Shown here one piece after another: positions 50,926-60,332 of a stretch of 64,000 nucleotides of DNA. A program made the position numbers and the translations under genes. The notes beneath the pieces are model-generated. The model did not search any database and was not told where the DNA came from. It saw only the letters and a list, made by a program, of their open reading frames with translations. Origin of the DNA: Haloarcula japonica DSM 6131 (GTDB lineage Archaea > Halobacteriota > Halobacteria > Halobacteriales > Haloarculaceae); the NCBI RefSeq assembly GCF_000336635.1, contig NZ_AOLY01000035.1, positions 1 through 64,000 on the forward strand. The letters run 5' to 3'. Each line of letters opens with the position of its first letter. Within the stretch, counting starts at the first letter, position 1.

Positions 50926-52083
50926 ATGTCGTTTGAAGAACAACAGGACTTCGCCAGACAGGTCGCCGACCTGAACAAGTACGGCCAAGCGCTCAATCGG
51001 TGCGAGTCCGTCGACGAAGTCGTCTCCCTCACGCTCGAAGCGATGTCACTGCTGTTTGAGTTCTCCTACTCTACGTTCGTCGAGGTGCGTGAGGATGACC
51101 TCCGCGTCGTCCACAGTACGAACCCGAATCTCGTTCAGGGCAAGCCACCGAGTGACCTGGCTCGACGGGCGCAGGAGGCCGGCGAGACGCTGGTCGAGCA
51201 GGGGTCTGATGCCGCTGTCGCGGCCGACTCGGACGTGACTGGTGCCTTGGCTGTCCCGGCCCGGATGGGTGATGAGGTGACTGCGGTGTTGGTCACGCGG
51301 TCACGGAGTGTCGAGGAGTTCGGGGACGAGTACGTCAGACCGATGGAGATCCTCGCGACCCACGCCGCGACGGCCATCTCCAATATCCGCTCCCGTGAAC
51401 GGCTCGAACGGGCACACCGGGATCTGGAACGGCGAAAGGAGATGATCGAGATGTACGACCGACTGCTTCGCCACGACTTGGGCAACGACCTCCAGATCAT
51501 CGCCGGGTTCGCCGATGTCGTCGCTGGACAGGTCGACGGCCAGACCGAAGAGTACGCCGGCAAGATCCAGCGCGCGGCTGAGAGCGCCGCCGACCTCATC
51601 CAGCGCGTCGGCGACCTCGTCTCGACGCTTGAGGCACAGGACAATCCGGAGCCACACGACCTCGAATCGGTCCTCGGGGCAACGGTGCGTGATGTCAGAG
51701 CCAACTACGGGTCACTGACTGTCGATTTTGCGCCGTCGGAGTTCGAGTATCAGGTGTACGGCGGCGACCTGCTCGACTCGGTGTTCACGAACATCATGTC
51801 CAACGCTGCGGTCCACAACGAGGGCGAGATCAATATGCGAGTGCACCCGGCGGACGTCAGTTCCGACGAGGTTACGATCTGTTTCGCCGACGACGGGGAC
51901 GGTGTCTCGCCGGACCTGCGCGAGGATATCTTCGAGATGGGTGTGAAGGGACAGGAGAGTTCGGGGACCGGTTTCGGCCTGGGGTTCGTTCGGGCACTGA
52001 CCGAGTCCTACGGCGGCAGCGTCAGCGTCGGCGAGAGCGACGACGGCGGGGCCGAGTTCCGCGTCACACTCGAACGCGTTTAG
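50926..52083 (+). CDS. Soluble GAF-domain histidine kinase
   Basis: A 385-residue cytoplasmic sensor kinase. A GAF domain (about 25-160; FSYSTFVEVREDDLRVVHST) is followed by a coiled coil and the haloarchaeal-type phosphoacceptor region LLRHDLGNDLQIIAG with His183. The ATPase domain shows FTNIMSNAAVHN (N box), FADDGDGVSP (G1) and GTGFGLGFVRALTESYGG (G2). No receiver gene adjoins. It may phosphorylate a free-standing response regulator, as is common in haloarchaea. Confidence 0.9.
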   Translation: MSFEEQQDFARQVADLNKYGQALNRCESVDEVVSLTLEAMSLLFEFSYSTFVEVREDDLRVVHSTNPNLVQGKPPSDLARRAQEAGETLVEQGSDAAVAADSDVTGALAVPARMGDEVTAVLVTRSRSVEEFGDEYVRPMEILATHAATAISNIRSRERLERAHRDLERRKEMIEMYDRLLRHDLGNDLQIIAGFADVVAGQVDGQTEEYAGKIQRAAESAADLIQRVGDLVSTLEAQDNPEPHDLESVLGATVRDVRANYGSLTVDFAPSEFEYQVYGGDLLDSVFTNIMSNAAVHNEGEINMRVHPADVSSDEVTICFADDGDGVSPDLREDIFEMGVKGQESSGTGFGLGFVRALTESYGGSVSVGESDDGGAEFRVTLERV

Positions 52084-52832
52084 CTGACCATTATCGTCAG
52101 GCCGTCTTCGGCGAACTGCACATCGCCATCGTAGCCCTCTGCTATCGACTCTAGCATCTCCTCGTGTCGCCCCTCGGTGTGTGGATACAGGTGCGTGAGA
52201 TACACGCGCCCGACCTCGGCGTTGGCATCGCTGAGGGTCCGTCCGAGCGTTTCTGGCGTCGGATGGTTCGACACGTCAACCTCGTCCGGGAACGAGCAGT
52301 CGTGAACGAGTACAGCCGACCCGTCGGCGAACTCGATGAGGTCCGTGAACGCCTCTGAGTCCGCGCCAAACGTTATTGCTGGACCGTCATCGACGGAAAG
52401 CCGGTACGCGAAACACTGCATCGAGTGGCGCGTTTCACAGGTGTCGCCGCTGAACCCAGCCAGCTCGAACGGGCCGCCGTCGAGGTCTCTGAGTGTCAGG
52501 TCCAGCCGGTCCTGCATGTAGTCGTGTGTTTCGAGCAGGTCACGAACCAGGTTGCTCGTCCCCGGCGGGCCAGCTATCGTGAGGGCCGTCTCACCGGCCA
52601 GCCAGCGGGCCTTCATTAGCACGTCGAGGTCGGAGACGTGGTCCAGATGATGATGGGTCAGCAAGACGGTGTCGACACCTTCGTATCCCGCGTCTGTTCG
52701 GGCCAGCGAGTGCAACACGCCGCTACCACAGTCGACGAGCAGCCGGTTCCCGTCGCGTTCCAGCAGATAGCCGGACTGCATTCGAGAGCCGGTGGGCATG
52801 GCGCTGCCGGTGCCAAGAAACGTGAGACGCAT
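52080..52832 (-). CDS. Metallo-beta-lactamase fold hydrolase (RNase Z-like subgroup)
   Basis: A 250-residue MBL-fold enzyme: LTFLGTGSAMPTGSRMQSGY at the N-terminus, the dinuclear metal motif LLTHHHLDHVSDL (about 75-87), a later Asp in ITFGADSEA and VLVHDCSF, and a final HLYPHTEG. The layout is close to RNase Z/arylsulfatase-like members, but the substrate is unknown. The ATG at 52832 is chosen because the fold begins immediately. A longer start at 52898 adds a non-conserved leader. Tail-to-tail overlap of four bases with the kinase gene. Confidence 0.87.
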   Translation of the reverse strand: MRLTFLGTGSAMPTGSRMQSGYLLERDGNRLLVDCGSGVLHSLARTDAGYEGVDTVLLTHHHLDHVSDLDVLMKARWLAGETALTIAGPPGTSNLVRDLLETHDYMQDRLDLTLRDLDGGPFELAGFSGDTCETRHSMQCFAYRLSVDDGPAITFGADSEAFTDLIEFADGSAVLVHDCSFPDEVDVSNHPTPETLGRTLSDANAEVGRVYLTHLYPHTEGRHEEMLESIAEGYDGDVQFAEDGLTIMVS

Positions 52833-53114
52833 ATCGGACGACAGCGAGCGAACGGACAAAGGGTTGGTGTCTGGGGAATACGTCGGCAGGGGAACCACCA
52901 GGGAGCGTCAGCGGAGTGAGGGCGGTGGCCGTCGGCGGGGACGGGGTCAGGGCGGTCGTGTGGGAAGGTCACCCGACGACGGCGCAGTTCATGCTACGGA
53001 CGGGGATAGCAAAAGCCCACCTGTGGCTCAAAACGCGTTTTAAGCGAACCCGAACCGCGACAAAACCGCGAAACGGAGCGGGGGACACTTGTGCGAGCAC
53101 GACGAGGAGTGAGT

Positions 53115-53729
53115 ATGAAGAAATCACTCGACGAACACGCCGAGCGGTTCTCCGAACACGCCGATGCCTACGACGAAGACCAGGATTCAGCGGCGTATCG
53201 CGCCTGCGTCGACTTCGTTGTCGAGCACGCGGCCCCCAAAAGCGACGACGTGGTGCTCGATCTCGGCACGGGCACCGGAGCTATCGCGTTCGCGCTCGCG
53301 CCCGACGCACGGGAGGTTATCGGCCGCGACATCAGCGACGGAATGCTGGAGAAAGCCCAAGAGAAAGCGAAAGAGCGCGGCGTCGAGAACGTTTCTTTCG
53401 GCGACGGTCGCTTCCGCGCCCCGAACGTCGACGGCTCGGTGGACATCGTCACGTCGAACTTCGCCATGCACCACCTCGGTGACGGCGAGAAACGCGAAGC
53501 TATCGACACCATCGCCGATCTGGGGCCGCGACGAATCGTCCTCGGGGACGTGATGCTGTTCGGCGACGACGATCCCGATGCACCGTTTTACAGCCCCGAA
53601 GTCGACGACCCGGCGACGGTCGGCGTCCTAGCGGACGCCTTCACCGACGCCGGCTACGCACTGACGGCTGTCGAGATGGTCACCGAACAGGCCGGCGTGT
53701 TAGTCGCTGAACGGACCGACTCGGACTGA
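53115..53729 (+). CDS. SAM-dependent class I methyltransferase
   Basis: A 204-residue Rossmann-fold methyltransferase. Motif I is VVLDLGTGTGAIAFAL (about 45-60), the SAM-ribose acidic residue is in VIGRDISDGML, and motif IV is DIVTSNFAMHHL. The MMHL-like helix pattern recalls UbiE/MenG-type methyltransferases, yet the substrate is not decidable. The ATG at 53115 gives a normal start (MKKSLDEHAERF). The 282-base gap before it (52833-53114) shows no gene. Confidence 0.87.
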   Translation: MKKSLDEHAERFSEHADAYDEDQDSAAYRACVDFVVEHAAPKSDDVVLDLGTGTGAIAFALAPDAREVIGRDISDGMLEKAQEKAKERGVENVSFGDGRFRAPNVDGSVDIVTSNFAMHHLGDGEKREAIDTIADLGPRRIVLGDVMLFGDDDPDAPFYSPEVDDPATVGVLADAFTDAGYALTAVEMVTEQAGVLVAERTDSD

Positions 53730-53738
53730 AGCGACTGG

Positions 53739-53760
53739 ACCGCTAAACCGGCTTAGCGGT
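53739..53760. terminator. Hairpin between convergent genes
   Basis: ACCGCTAA and TTAGCGGT are perfect 8-base arms with a six-base loop. It lies between converging stops, with the right arm including the minus-strand gene's stop codon. A bidirectional terminator or processing site is plausible. Confidence 0.45.
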
Positions 53761-54580
53761 AGTTCCTGTACGTCCAGAACGAGACGTATAGCGTCAGGAC
53801 CAGCAGCCCGCCAAGGAAGAAGGCCACACCGGGCTCGATATGGAAGCCGCCACTGGCCGCGGCGTCGGTCGTTAGTTGCCGTGCCTCCTCGGTCATTGCT
53901 GCGACCGGGGTGTCAGCCTCCGGAGCCGGAGTGCTTCTCGGGGCCTGCGTGGCCTCTGGTGTCTCCGTCGCCTCGGCTATCTGGAACCCGCCGTCGTCCG
54001 ACGCCGTCGAGGTCGGTGTCGATTCGACCGTCGCGGCTGTCTGGTTCGCTGTGTCCAGACTCTCGGCGTCCCCGCCGCCCTGAGCACCGTCACCGGCGGT
54101 TCCCGCATCGCCGCCGGCCTCCGAGCTCCCGAACTGTATCGGGAACTGCCCGAGCAGGAGTTGCAGCATGACGCTGGCCGCGGTGAGGATACCGATAACA
54201 GGCAGGACGCGGCGGACGAGCGACCGGAGCGACCGCTTTCGCTCCTGGGTCCCGACGAACAGCACCAGCGGGTCCTCCGGTGGTTCGTACACCTTCATTT
54301 CCTGCCCTTTCTCGGAGTACTGGACCCCGGCGACGGTGATCAGCTCCTCGTCTTCCAGTTTCTCTAGGTGATACGAGACCTTCTGTATCGACATATCGAG
54401 TCGGTCGGCCAGCTCGGAAGGCGTTCCCGGCTCGTCGTAGACGGTGTTGAGAATCTCTCTGGCCGTTTCCGAAGAGAGTGCATCGAGTACGGCTGAGACG
54501 TCTTCGTCGACCCCGACGACCTGTAGCTCCCCGTCCTGTGAGGTGCTTGCGTCGGGACCGCGGGAGGGCAGCAACGACAT
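53753..54580 (-). CDS. Membrane-anchored ArsR-like HTH protein
   Basis: A 275-residue protein in which an N-terminal ArsR-type winged helix (about 28-95; ALSSETAREILNTVYDEPGT, then LDMSIQKVSYHLEKLEDEEL) is joined to two membrane segments (about 132-150 and 250-270). Between the segments lies a ~100-residue, Thr/Ala/Glu-rich extracytoplasmic stretch (VESTPTSTASDDGG). This suits a one-component regulator that senses the envelope and binds DNA from the membrane. Targets are unknown. Divergent from nothing: the next upstream gene is on the same strand. Confidence 0.85.
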   Translation of the reverse strand: MSLLPSRGPDASTSQDGELQVVGVDEDVSAVLDALSSETAREILNTVYDEPGTPSELADRLDMSIQKVSYHLEKLEDEELITVAGVQYSEKGQEMKVYEPPEDPLVLFVGTQERKRSLRSLVRRVLPVIGILTAASVMLQLLLGQFPIQFGSSEAGGDAGTAGDGAQGGGDAESLDTANQTAATVESTPTSTASDDGGFQIAEATETPEATQAPRSTPAPEADTPVAAMTEEARQLTTDAAASGGFHIEPGVAFFLGGLLVLTLYVSFWTYRNYR

Positions 54581-54728
54581 ATATTGCGTTCACTGCCGCC
54601 CAGCGTAATGAATCTCGTGGAACCTCACAGGGCCATTTGAGTTTCAGAGCGCGCTCTCGAAGACGGCAGACCAGACACACCGTCCGAGACAGCAGTGTGA
54701 TCGCTATCAGAGCAGCGCGGTTCGGTGG

Positions 54729-55604
54729 TCACTCCAGCATCCCGGTCACGGATTCCACTGCGTCCGACGGGAGCGAGGCCCGGGGCGGTCGCACTGTCGC
54801 GTGGTCGATGATGCCGCGGTCGGCGAGCAACGCCTTCACGGTAGGCGCAAACCCGTACTCGGCACAGGCCTCCGAGAGTGGTGAGAGGACGTCCCGCTGG
54901 ACTGCTCTGGCCTGTTCGATATCACCGCTGGCGACGGCGGTGCCCGCCCGTGCTAACTCGCCGAACAGCAGGTGCGAGAGCGCGCTGACGCCGCCGTCGC
55001 CGCCAAGAACGAGCGACGGGACGAACAGGCCGTCGTGGCCCTGGTAGACGGTGAAGTCCTCGGGCGTCTGATTCATGACCGCGGTGACGTACGGGAGATC
55101 GCCCGAGGAGTCCTTGAGCCCCGCGACGGCGTCGGACTGGGCGAGCGCAGCGACGGTCTCGACGGATAGCTCCTGTCCGACAGCCCCGGGGATGTTGTAA
55201 AGGTAGACGGGCAGCGGCGCGTCGGCCAGCACCGTGTCGAAGAACGCCTCATTGCCCGCTCCGCTGGCCTGCCCGCCGTAGTACGGCGGCACGACAAGCG
55301 TGCTGTCCGCGCCCTGGTCGTCGGCGAACGCCATCCGCTCGTGGACGGTCGCAACGTCGGTTGCGGCCGTCCCGACCATGACGCGGCAGTCGTCGGGCGC
55401 TGTCTCCGTCGCGGCTCTGACGACGGTCCGGTACTCCTGGGGCGACAGCGTCTCGAACTCACCGGTCGTCCCGCAGGGAACGATACCGTCGACGCCGGCC
55501 GCCGATACGTGCCGGACCAGTGATTCCAAGCCGGCGATATCGAGGTCGCCATCGGCGTCGAACGGCGTCACCAGCGGCGTCAATACATCGAAGGAGTCGG
55601 CCAT
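54729..55604 (-). CDS. DapA/KDG-aldolase superfamily lyase
   Basis: A 291-residue class I aldolase of the dihydrodipicolinate synthase/N-acetylneuraminate lyase family. It carries GTTGEFETLSPQEY (about 42-55), LVVPPYYGG, VYLYNIPGAVG with the catalytic Tyr, and the Schiff-base Lys in VAGLKDSSGD (about 157-166). The arginine that binds the second carboxylate in true DapA (YN-P-R-G context) is absent: the sequence reads YNIPGAVG. It is therefore more likely a 2-keto-3-deoxygluconate-type or related 2-oxo-acid aldolase. The start at 55604 fits the family length. No lysine-pathway gene adjoins. Confidence 0.85.
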   Translation of the reverse strand: MADSFDVLTPLVTPFDADGDLDIAGLESLVRHVSAAGVDGIVPCGTTGEFETLSPQEYRTVVRAATETAPDDCRVMVGTAATDVATVHERMAFADDQGADSTLVVPPYYGGQASGAGNEAFFDTVLADAPLPVYLYNIPGAVGQELSVETVAALAQSDAVAGLKDSSGDLPYVTAVMNQTPEDFTVYQGHDGLFVPSLVLGGDGGVSALSHLLFGELARAGTAVASGDIEQARAVQRDVLSPLSEACAEYGFAPTVKALLADRGIIDHATVRPPRASLPSDAVESVTGMLE

Positions 55605-55701
55605 GCCACAGGCCAGACGTGGCGGTCGCTTAGGCGTTTTCCCCGTCGATATGGCGGAACCCACTTGCCGTGGCGGCCCTACTGGTCGGTAAGAGCCGAC
55701 A

Positions 55702-58452
55702 ATGGGAGGACGCGAGCGTCTCGCAGCCACCGACCCGGACTTCGACCCGGAGGCGGTCGACATCGACGACGCCCAGGTGCTGGACCGCCTCGCGCCCGTC
55801 GTCCAGGAGTGGTGGGTCGAGCAGTTCGGCGAGTTCGTCCCCGGCAACGGGGGCTTCTTCACGCCGCCACAGAAGGAGGCTATCCCGCTCATCCACGAGC
55901 GCGAGAACGCCCTCATCTGTGCGCCGACGGGGAGCGGCAAGACCCTCGCGTCCTTCACCGGTATCATCAACGAACTGTTCGGGAAGGCCCGCGAGGACGA
56001 ACTGGAGAACTCCGTCTACTGCCTGTACGTCTCGCCGCTGAAGTCGCTGGCCAACGACATCCACCGGAACCTCGAACAGCCCCTCAACGGCATCACGTCG
56101 AAGCTTGACGAGCGCGGCGAGGACGTGGAAATCCGCCACGCCATCCGCCACGGCGACACGAGTGACAGTGAGCGCCAAGCGATGCTAGAGACGACGCCCC
56201 ACATTCTCAACACGACGCCAGAGACCCTGGCGATCCTGCTGAACTCCCCGAAATTTAAAAAGAAGCTCGAAACCATCGAGTACGTCATCGTCGACGAGAT
56301 CCACAGCCTCGCCGAGAACAAGCGCGGGACGCACCTCTCCGTGTCGTTGGAGCGCTTAGAGGAGATGGTCGAGGAACCGCCGACGCGCATCGGCTGTTCA
56401 GCGACCGTCGAGCCGCTGGACACCGTCGCCGAGTTCCTAGTGGGTCGCGAGGAGCCCGGCGGCGACCCACGGGACTACGAAATCGTGGACACCCGCTTCG
56501 CCCGCGATTTCGACATGGAGCTGTCCTGTCCGGCGGATGACCTCATCAACACACCGCGGGATATCATCACCGAGCGGTTCTACAAGCAACTCCACGACCA
56601 CATCCAGTCCCATACCAACACGCTCGTGTTCACGAACACCCGCTCGGGAGCAGAGCGCGTCCTCCACAACCTCCGCGAGAAGTTCGACGACTACGACGAG
56701 TCGAACTCCGGCTGTCACCACGGCTCGCTCTCGAAGGAGAAGCGCCGCGACATCGAGGAGTCGCTGAAGGCGGGGTCACTCGATGTGGTGACGACCTCGA
56801 CGAGCCTGGAACTTGGCATCGATATGCCCCACATCGACCTCGTGGTGCAGGTCGGTTCGCCCAAATCCGTGGCCGCGTTGCTGCAGCGTATCGGCCGCGC
56901 CGGCCACCAGCTCGGCGAGACCGTCGAGGGCCGCGTCATCGCGCTGGACCGCGACGAACTCGTGGAGTGTGCGGTGATGCTCGAAAAGGCAGAGCGGGGG
57001 TTCGTCGACCGCGTGTTCATTCCGGAGAATGCCCAGGATGTAGCCACTCAGCACGTCTACGGCATGGCTATCAACGACGTTCGCCCCGAGGTGACATTCA
57101 AGAACGTCCTCCGGCGGGCCTACCCCTATCGGAACTACGACGACGAAGATTGGGAACAGCTGATGCGGTACATGACCGCCGACTACCCGGGTATGGAGGA
57201 CAAGAACGTCTACGCGAAAATCTGGCGGGACACCAACGACGCGCCCGACGGCGAGCATCACTACGAGGATTTCGACGTGGGCGAGCACCTCATCGGCAAG
57301 CGCGGCCGGCTCGCGCGGGTCATCTACATGACCAATATCGGAACGATTCCGGACTCCTTTACGTGTGATGTGGTCACCCGGAGCGACGATAGCTGGGTCG
57401 GCCAACTGGACGAGTCGTATCTGGACACGCTAGAGAAAGGCGACGTGTTCGTGCTGGGCGGGGACAACTTCGAGTACCGCTACCGCCGCGGGTCGAAGGT
57501 GTACGTCGACCGGACCGCCGCGCGCCCGACGGTGCCGTCGTGGTTCTCCGAGCGCCTCCCGCTGTCGTATGACCTCGGCCGCGAAATTCTGGAATTTCAG
57601 GGGCAACTGCTTGACCGGCTGGCCGACGGCGGGATGTCCGAAGTCCGAAACTGGCTCCGGGAGTTCCCCATCGACGAGAACAGCGTTCGAGCTATCGCGC
57701 GGATGTTCCGCGAACAGGTGGCCTATGCCGGCTCCGATAGCGTCGCCACGACCGACCGCCTCGTCATCGAGGAGACGCTGGATCACGACGAGTACGAGCG
57801 CCACTACTACGTCCACTCGAACTACGGCCGGCGGTTCAACGACGGCTTTTCTCGGCTACTGGCGTATCACATCGCCCGGGAAGCAAGCGCGAACGTTCAG
57901 GTCGCCGTCGCCGACAACGGCTTCACGCTCTCGATGCCGCTGAACCGCAAGGTCGACATCGCGCGCATCGTCGACGATCTGGACCCGGAAACGGCCCGCG
58001 AGGACCTGCGGGCCAGTCTCGACGGGACCGACCTCCTCCAGCGATACTTCCGCATCAACGCTACGCGGTCGCTGATGATTCTCAAACGCTACAAGGGGTA
58101 CGAGAAGTCCGCCAGCGAGCAGCAGGTCTCCTCGGAGATGCTGCTCGGATTCGCCGAGGACCTCGGCGACTTCGCCGTCGTCGAGGAGACCTACCGCGAG
58201 ATTCTGGAGGATAAGCTCAACGTCGACGGCATCGAGACGGTCTTGCGTTCGATACGGGACGGCGATGTGGATGTGGTACGAACCCGAGTCGACTCGCCGT
58301 CCCCGCGTGCGTTCGGCCTCGCGACACTGATGGCCAGCGACGTGGTGCTCGCCGAGGACGAATCGGCCGTCTTACAGGAGTTCCACCAGCGAGTCCTGAG
58401 CGAAATCGAAGACGGGGATGCCGAGGGCAGTGCCGTCGCCACTGACGACTGA
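55702..58452 (+). CDS. Lhr-family superfamily II DEAD/DEAH helicase
   Basis: A 916-residue ATP-dependent helicase of the archaeal Lhr group, implicated in DNA or RNA unwinding during repair and RNA metabolism. Motif I is APTGSGKTLASF (about 74-85), motif II VIVDEIHSLAENKRG (about 195-209), motif III SATVEPLDT. The second RecA domain includes TSTSLELGIDMPHIDLVVQ and RIGRAGHQLGE. The C-terminal ~400 residues form the winged-helix and Lhr-specific domains. It follows the aldolase gene divergently (97-base gap). Confidence 0.92.
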   Translation: MGGRERLAATDPDFDPEAVDIDDAQVLDRLAPVVQEWWVEQFGEFVPGNGGFFTPPQKEAIPLIHERENALICAPTGSGKTLASFTGIINELFGKAREDELENSVYCLYVSPLKSLANDIHRNLEQPLNGITSKLDERGEDVEIRHAIRHGDTSDSERQAMLETTPHILNTTPETLAILLNSPKFKKKLETIEYVIVDEIHSLAENKRGTHLSVSLERLEEMVEEPPTRIGCSATVEPLDTVAEFLVGREEPGGDPRDYEIVDTRFARDFDMELSCPADDLINTPRDIITERFYKQLHDHIQSHTNTLVFTNTRSGAERVLHNLREKFDDYDESNSGCHHGSLSKEKRRDIEESLKAGSLDVVTTSTSLELGIDMPHIDLVVQVGSPKSVAALLQRIGRAGHQLGETVEGRVIALDRDELVECAVMLEKAERGFVDRVFIPENAQDVATQHVYGMAINDVRPEVTFKNVLRRAYPYRNYDDEDWEQLMRYMTADYPGMEDKNVYAKIWRDTNDAPDGEHHYEDFDVGEHLIGKRGRLARVIYMTNIGTIPDSFTCDVVTRSDDSWVGQLDESYLDTLEKGDVFVLGGDNFEYRYRRGSKVYVDRTAARPTVPSWFSERLPLSYDLGREILEFQGQLLDRLADGGMSEVRNWLREFPIDENSVRAIARMFREQVAYAGSDSVATTDRLVIEETLDHDEYERHYYVHSNYGRRFNDGFSRLLAYHIAREASANVQVAVADNGFTLSMPLNRKVDIARIVDDLDPETAREDLRASLDGTDLLQRYFRINATRSLMILKRYKGYEKSASEQQVSSEMLLGFAEDLGDFAVVEETYREILEDKLNVDGIETVLRSIRDGDVDVVRTRVDSPSPRAFGLATLMASDVVLAEDESAVLQEFHQRVLSEIEDGDAEGSAVATDD

Positions 58453-58549
58453 GCGGGTGGTACTGTTCGACTCGGATACCTGACTTCCACTCGCCGTACT
58501 GCCGGCGAGCAAGCAGTAAAGGCCACGGGGCACAAAGGCGTGTTCTGCA

Positions 58550-59191
58550 ATGCCACATCACACACACGGGAGCGACGAAAGCGCGCACGAACACGACGAA
58601 CCGGAAGCCGGCCACGTCCACGAATCGGTCGACGACGGCGTCGACGCGAGGGACGACTGGGCGCGTCGACGGCGCAAGGGCATCCCGACCGACAAGCAAC
58701 TGCTGGTCGTCGCGTGTATGGACGAGCGAATTCCCGTTGAGGACGCTCTGGGCCTCTCACTCGGTGACGCTCAGATATACCGGAACGCCGGCGGCAAAGT
58801 AACAGACGACGTGATCCGCTCAGCCGCGCTGACAACACAGTACTTCGATACGACCGAAATTATCGTCGTCAACCACACTGACTGTGGGATGATGAGCGCG
58901 TCAGACGAGGACGTGGTCGAAGGGTTCGAGGCCGCGGTCGACGGCGATCTCGACGATATCGATCTGGACCCGGCACTGCCGGAGCTAAATATCGGTGACG
59001 CGTCAATCGCGGAGTGGGTCCGGATGACCGACGACATTGACGCGGCCTGTGCGGCACAGGTCGAGTACCTCGACAACCACGAGCTGATTCCCGACGACGT
59101 CACGGTGACAGGGTACGTCTACGAAGTCGAGAGCGGCCACCTCCGCCGACCCGGCGAGCGGGTCGCCGATCAGGTCAACGAGCGCGTGTAG
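58550..59191 (+). CDS. Beta-class carbonic anhydrase with His-rich N-terminus
   Basis: A 213-residue zinc enzyme for CO2 hydration. Zinc ligands Cys56, His109 and Cys112 lie in VACMDERIPVED and NHTDCGMMS, with the Asp58-Arg60 dyad. The N-terminal 30 residues contain seven His among acidic residues (MPHHTHGSDESAHEHDEPEA), which is not usual and may bind zinc. A large acidic insertion (VDGDLDDIDLDPALP) is typical of haloarchaea. Length is near the family's usual size. It lies 98 bases after the helicase gene. Confidence 0.88.
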   Translation: MPHHTHGSDESAHEHDEPEAGHVHESVDDGVDARDDWARRRRKGIPTDKQLLVVACMDERIPVEDALGLSLGDAQIYRNAGGKVTDDVIRSAALTTQYFDTTEIIVVNHTDCGMMSASDEDVVEGFEAAVDGDLDDIDLDPALPELNIGDASIAEWVRMTDDIDAACAAQVEYLDNHELIPDDVTVTGYVYEVESGHLRRPGERVADQVNERV

Positions 59192-59264
59192 TCCGCTACG
59201 GTCACCACCGGGTGGCTGAGACAGGACGGAACAGTATCGGGACAACCGTGCTGTCCTTGGCTGC

Positions 59265-60332
59265 CTACTGCTCGGCGACGACCGGGCAGTTGACCATCGC
59301 CGCGCTGGAGGCCAGGATGTCGGCGTCCTGGGCCGATTCGAGGTCCGAAACGCTGTCGAAGTCCGCGTTGTCGAAGATGTTGACCAGCCACAGCGGCGAG
59401 TAGCCGTCGTCACCCGGAACTGTCGCGGTGACGTTGTGCGTCTGGTCGCTCCCCTCTTCGGAGAGGAAACCGGACGGCGGGCCCCCGCCGTCCTCGTCGG
59501 GGTTCGCGTTGAAGCTCACGTAAATCGGGGAGAGCGGGACGGTACCGTCGGAAGACGATAGCGACGCCTCGCCGAACAGGAAGTACGGGACTACTTCGCC
59601 ATCGTACCAGCCCTCGACCAAGTCGGCCGAACTGCTATCGGCACTGTGTCGTAGCTCCGCGGTTGACCCGTCGGGAACCACCGGGCAGTTCTTGATCGTC
59701 TCCGTCGGCTCGATGTCGTAACCCGCCTCCTGAATATGAGAAACGCTGGTGGCCGTGTTCGCTTCGTAGCCGTCGGGCACTGTCACTTTGTGGACTTGCC
59801 AGAAATCGTTGTACCCCTCGTCGCCGGGCACCACGTCGATGATGTTGAGTTGGTCCTCGACCGGGTCACCGTTTTCGTAAAACAGCGCGTAAATCGGGGC
59901 CGCCTCGGTCGGCTGGACGTCGAAATCGTAGTATTCGATAACGGTTCCGTCAGGTCCGTACCCCTGTGTCAGGAACTGCTCGTCGAAGTCGATCGGCTCG
60001 TCGGCGTCCGGAAGCGCGTCGTTTGCGCTGCGCTGGTGGAGCATCCCCGCGGCGTCGCTGAATCGGTCGACCGACGCCATCGGGGCGTCGCTGGGATCGG
60101 TGGGGCCCATATCGCCGTCCATCGATCCTTCGGTCATCTCTTCCCCCTCATCCATTGCGTCGCCGTCCGTCATCTCACTCTCGGTCATCCCACCGTCGGT
60201 CATCTCGCCCTCAGTCATTTCACCGTCTGTCCCGCCCCCGCCGTCACCGTCGCTGCCGCTACACCCTGCGAGTGCGAGTACAGTCCCGGTGCTTGCAAGC
60301 GTCGTGAGGAATCTGCGTCGAGTATCTGCCAT
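59265..60332 (-). CDS. Tat lipoprotein with Met/Asp-rich linker and two copies of an unknown domain
   Basis: A 355-residue exported lipoprotein. Tat motif RRRFLT and lipobox LAGC with Cys24. The linker (about 35-75) repeats short EMT/DGG units rich in Met and acid (for example TEGEMTDGGMTESEMTDGD), a possible metal-binding segment. Two homologous domains follow: both contain PIY-F, VPGD-GY, W-V and a closing NCPVV (residues ~140-240 and ~260-350). The protein ends shortly after the second NCPVV. No known family recognised. Start at 60332 keeps the Tat motif close to the N-terminus. Confidence 0.8.
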   Translation of the reverse strand: MADTRRRFLTTLASTGTVLALAGCSGSDGDGGGGTDGEMTEGEMTDGGMTESEMTDGDAMDEGEEMTEGSMDGDMGPTDPSDAPMASVDRFSDAAGMLHQRSANDALPDADEPIDFDEQFLTQGYGPDGTVIEYYDFDVQPTEAAPIYALFYENGDPVEDQLNIIDVVPGDEGYNDFWQVHKVTVPDGYEANTATSVSHIQEAGYDIEPTETIKNCPVVPDGSTAELRHSADSSSADLVEGWYDGEVVPYFLFGEASLSSSDGTVPLSPIYVSFNANPDEDGGGPPSGFLSEEGSDQTHNVTATVPGDDGYSPLWLVNIFDNADFDSVSDLESAQDADILASSAAMVNCPVVAEQ

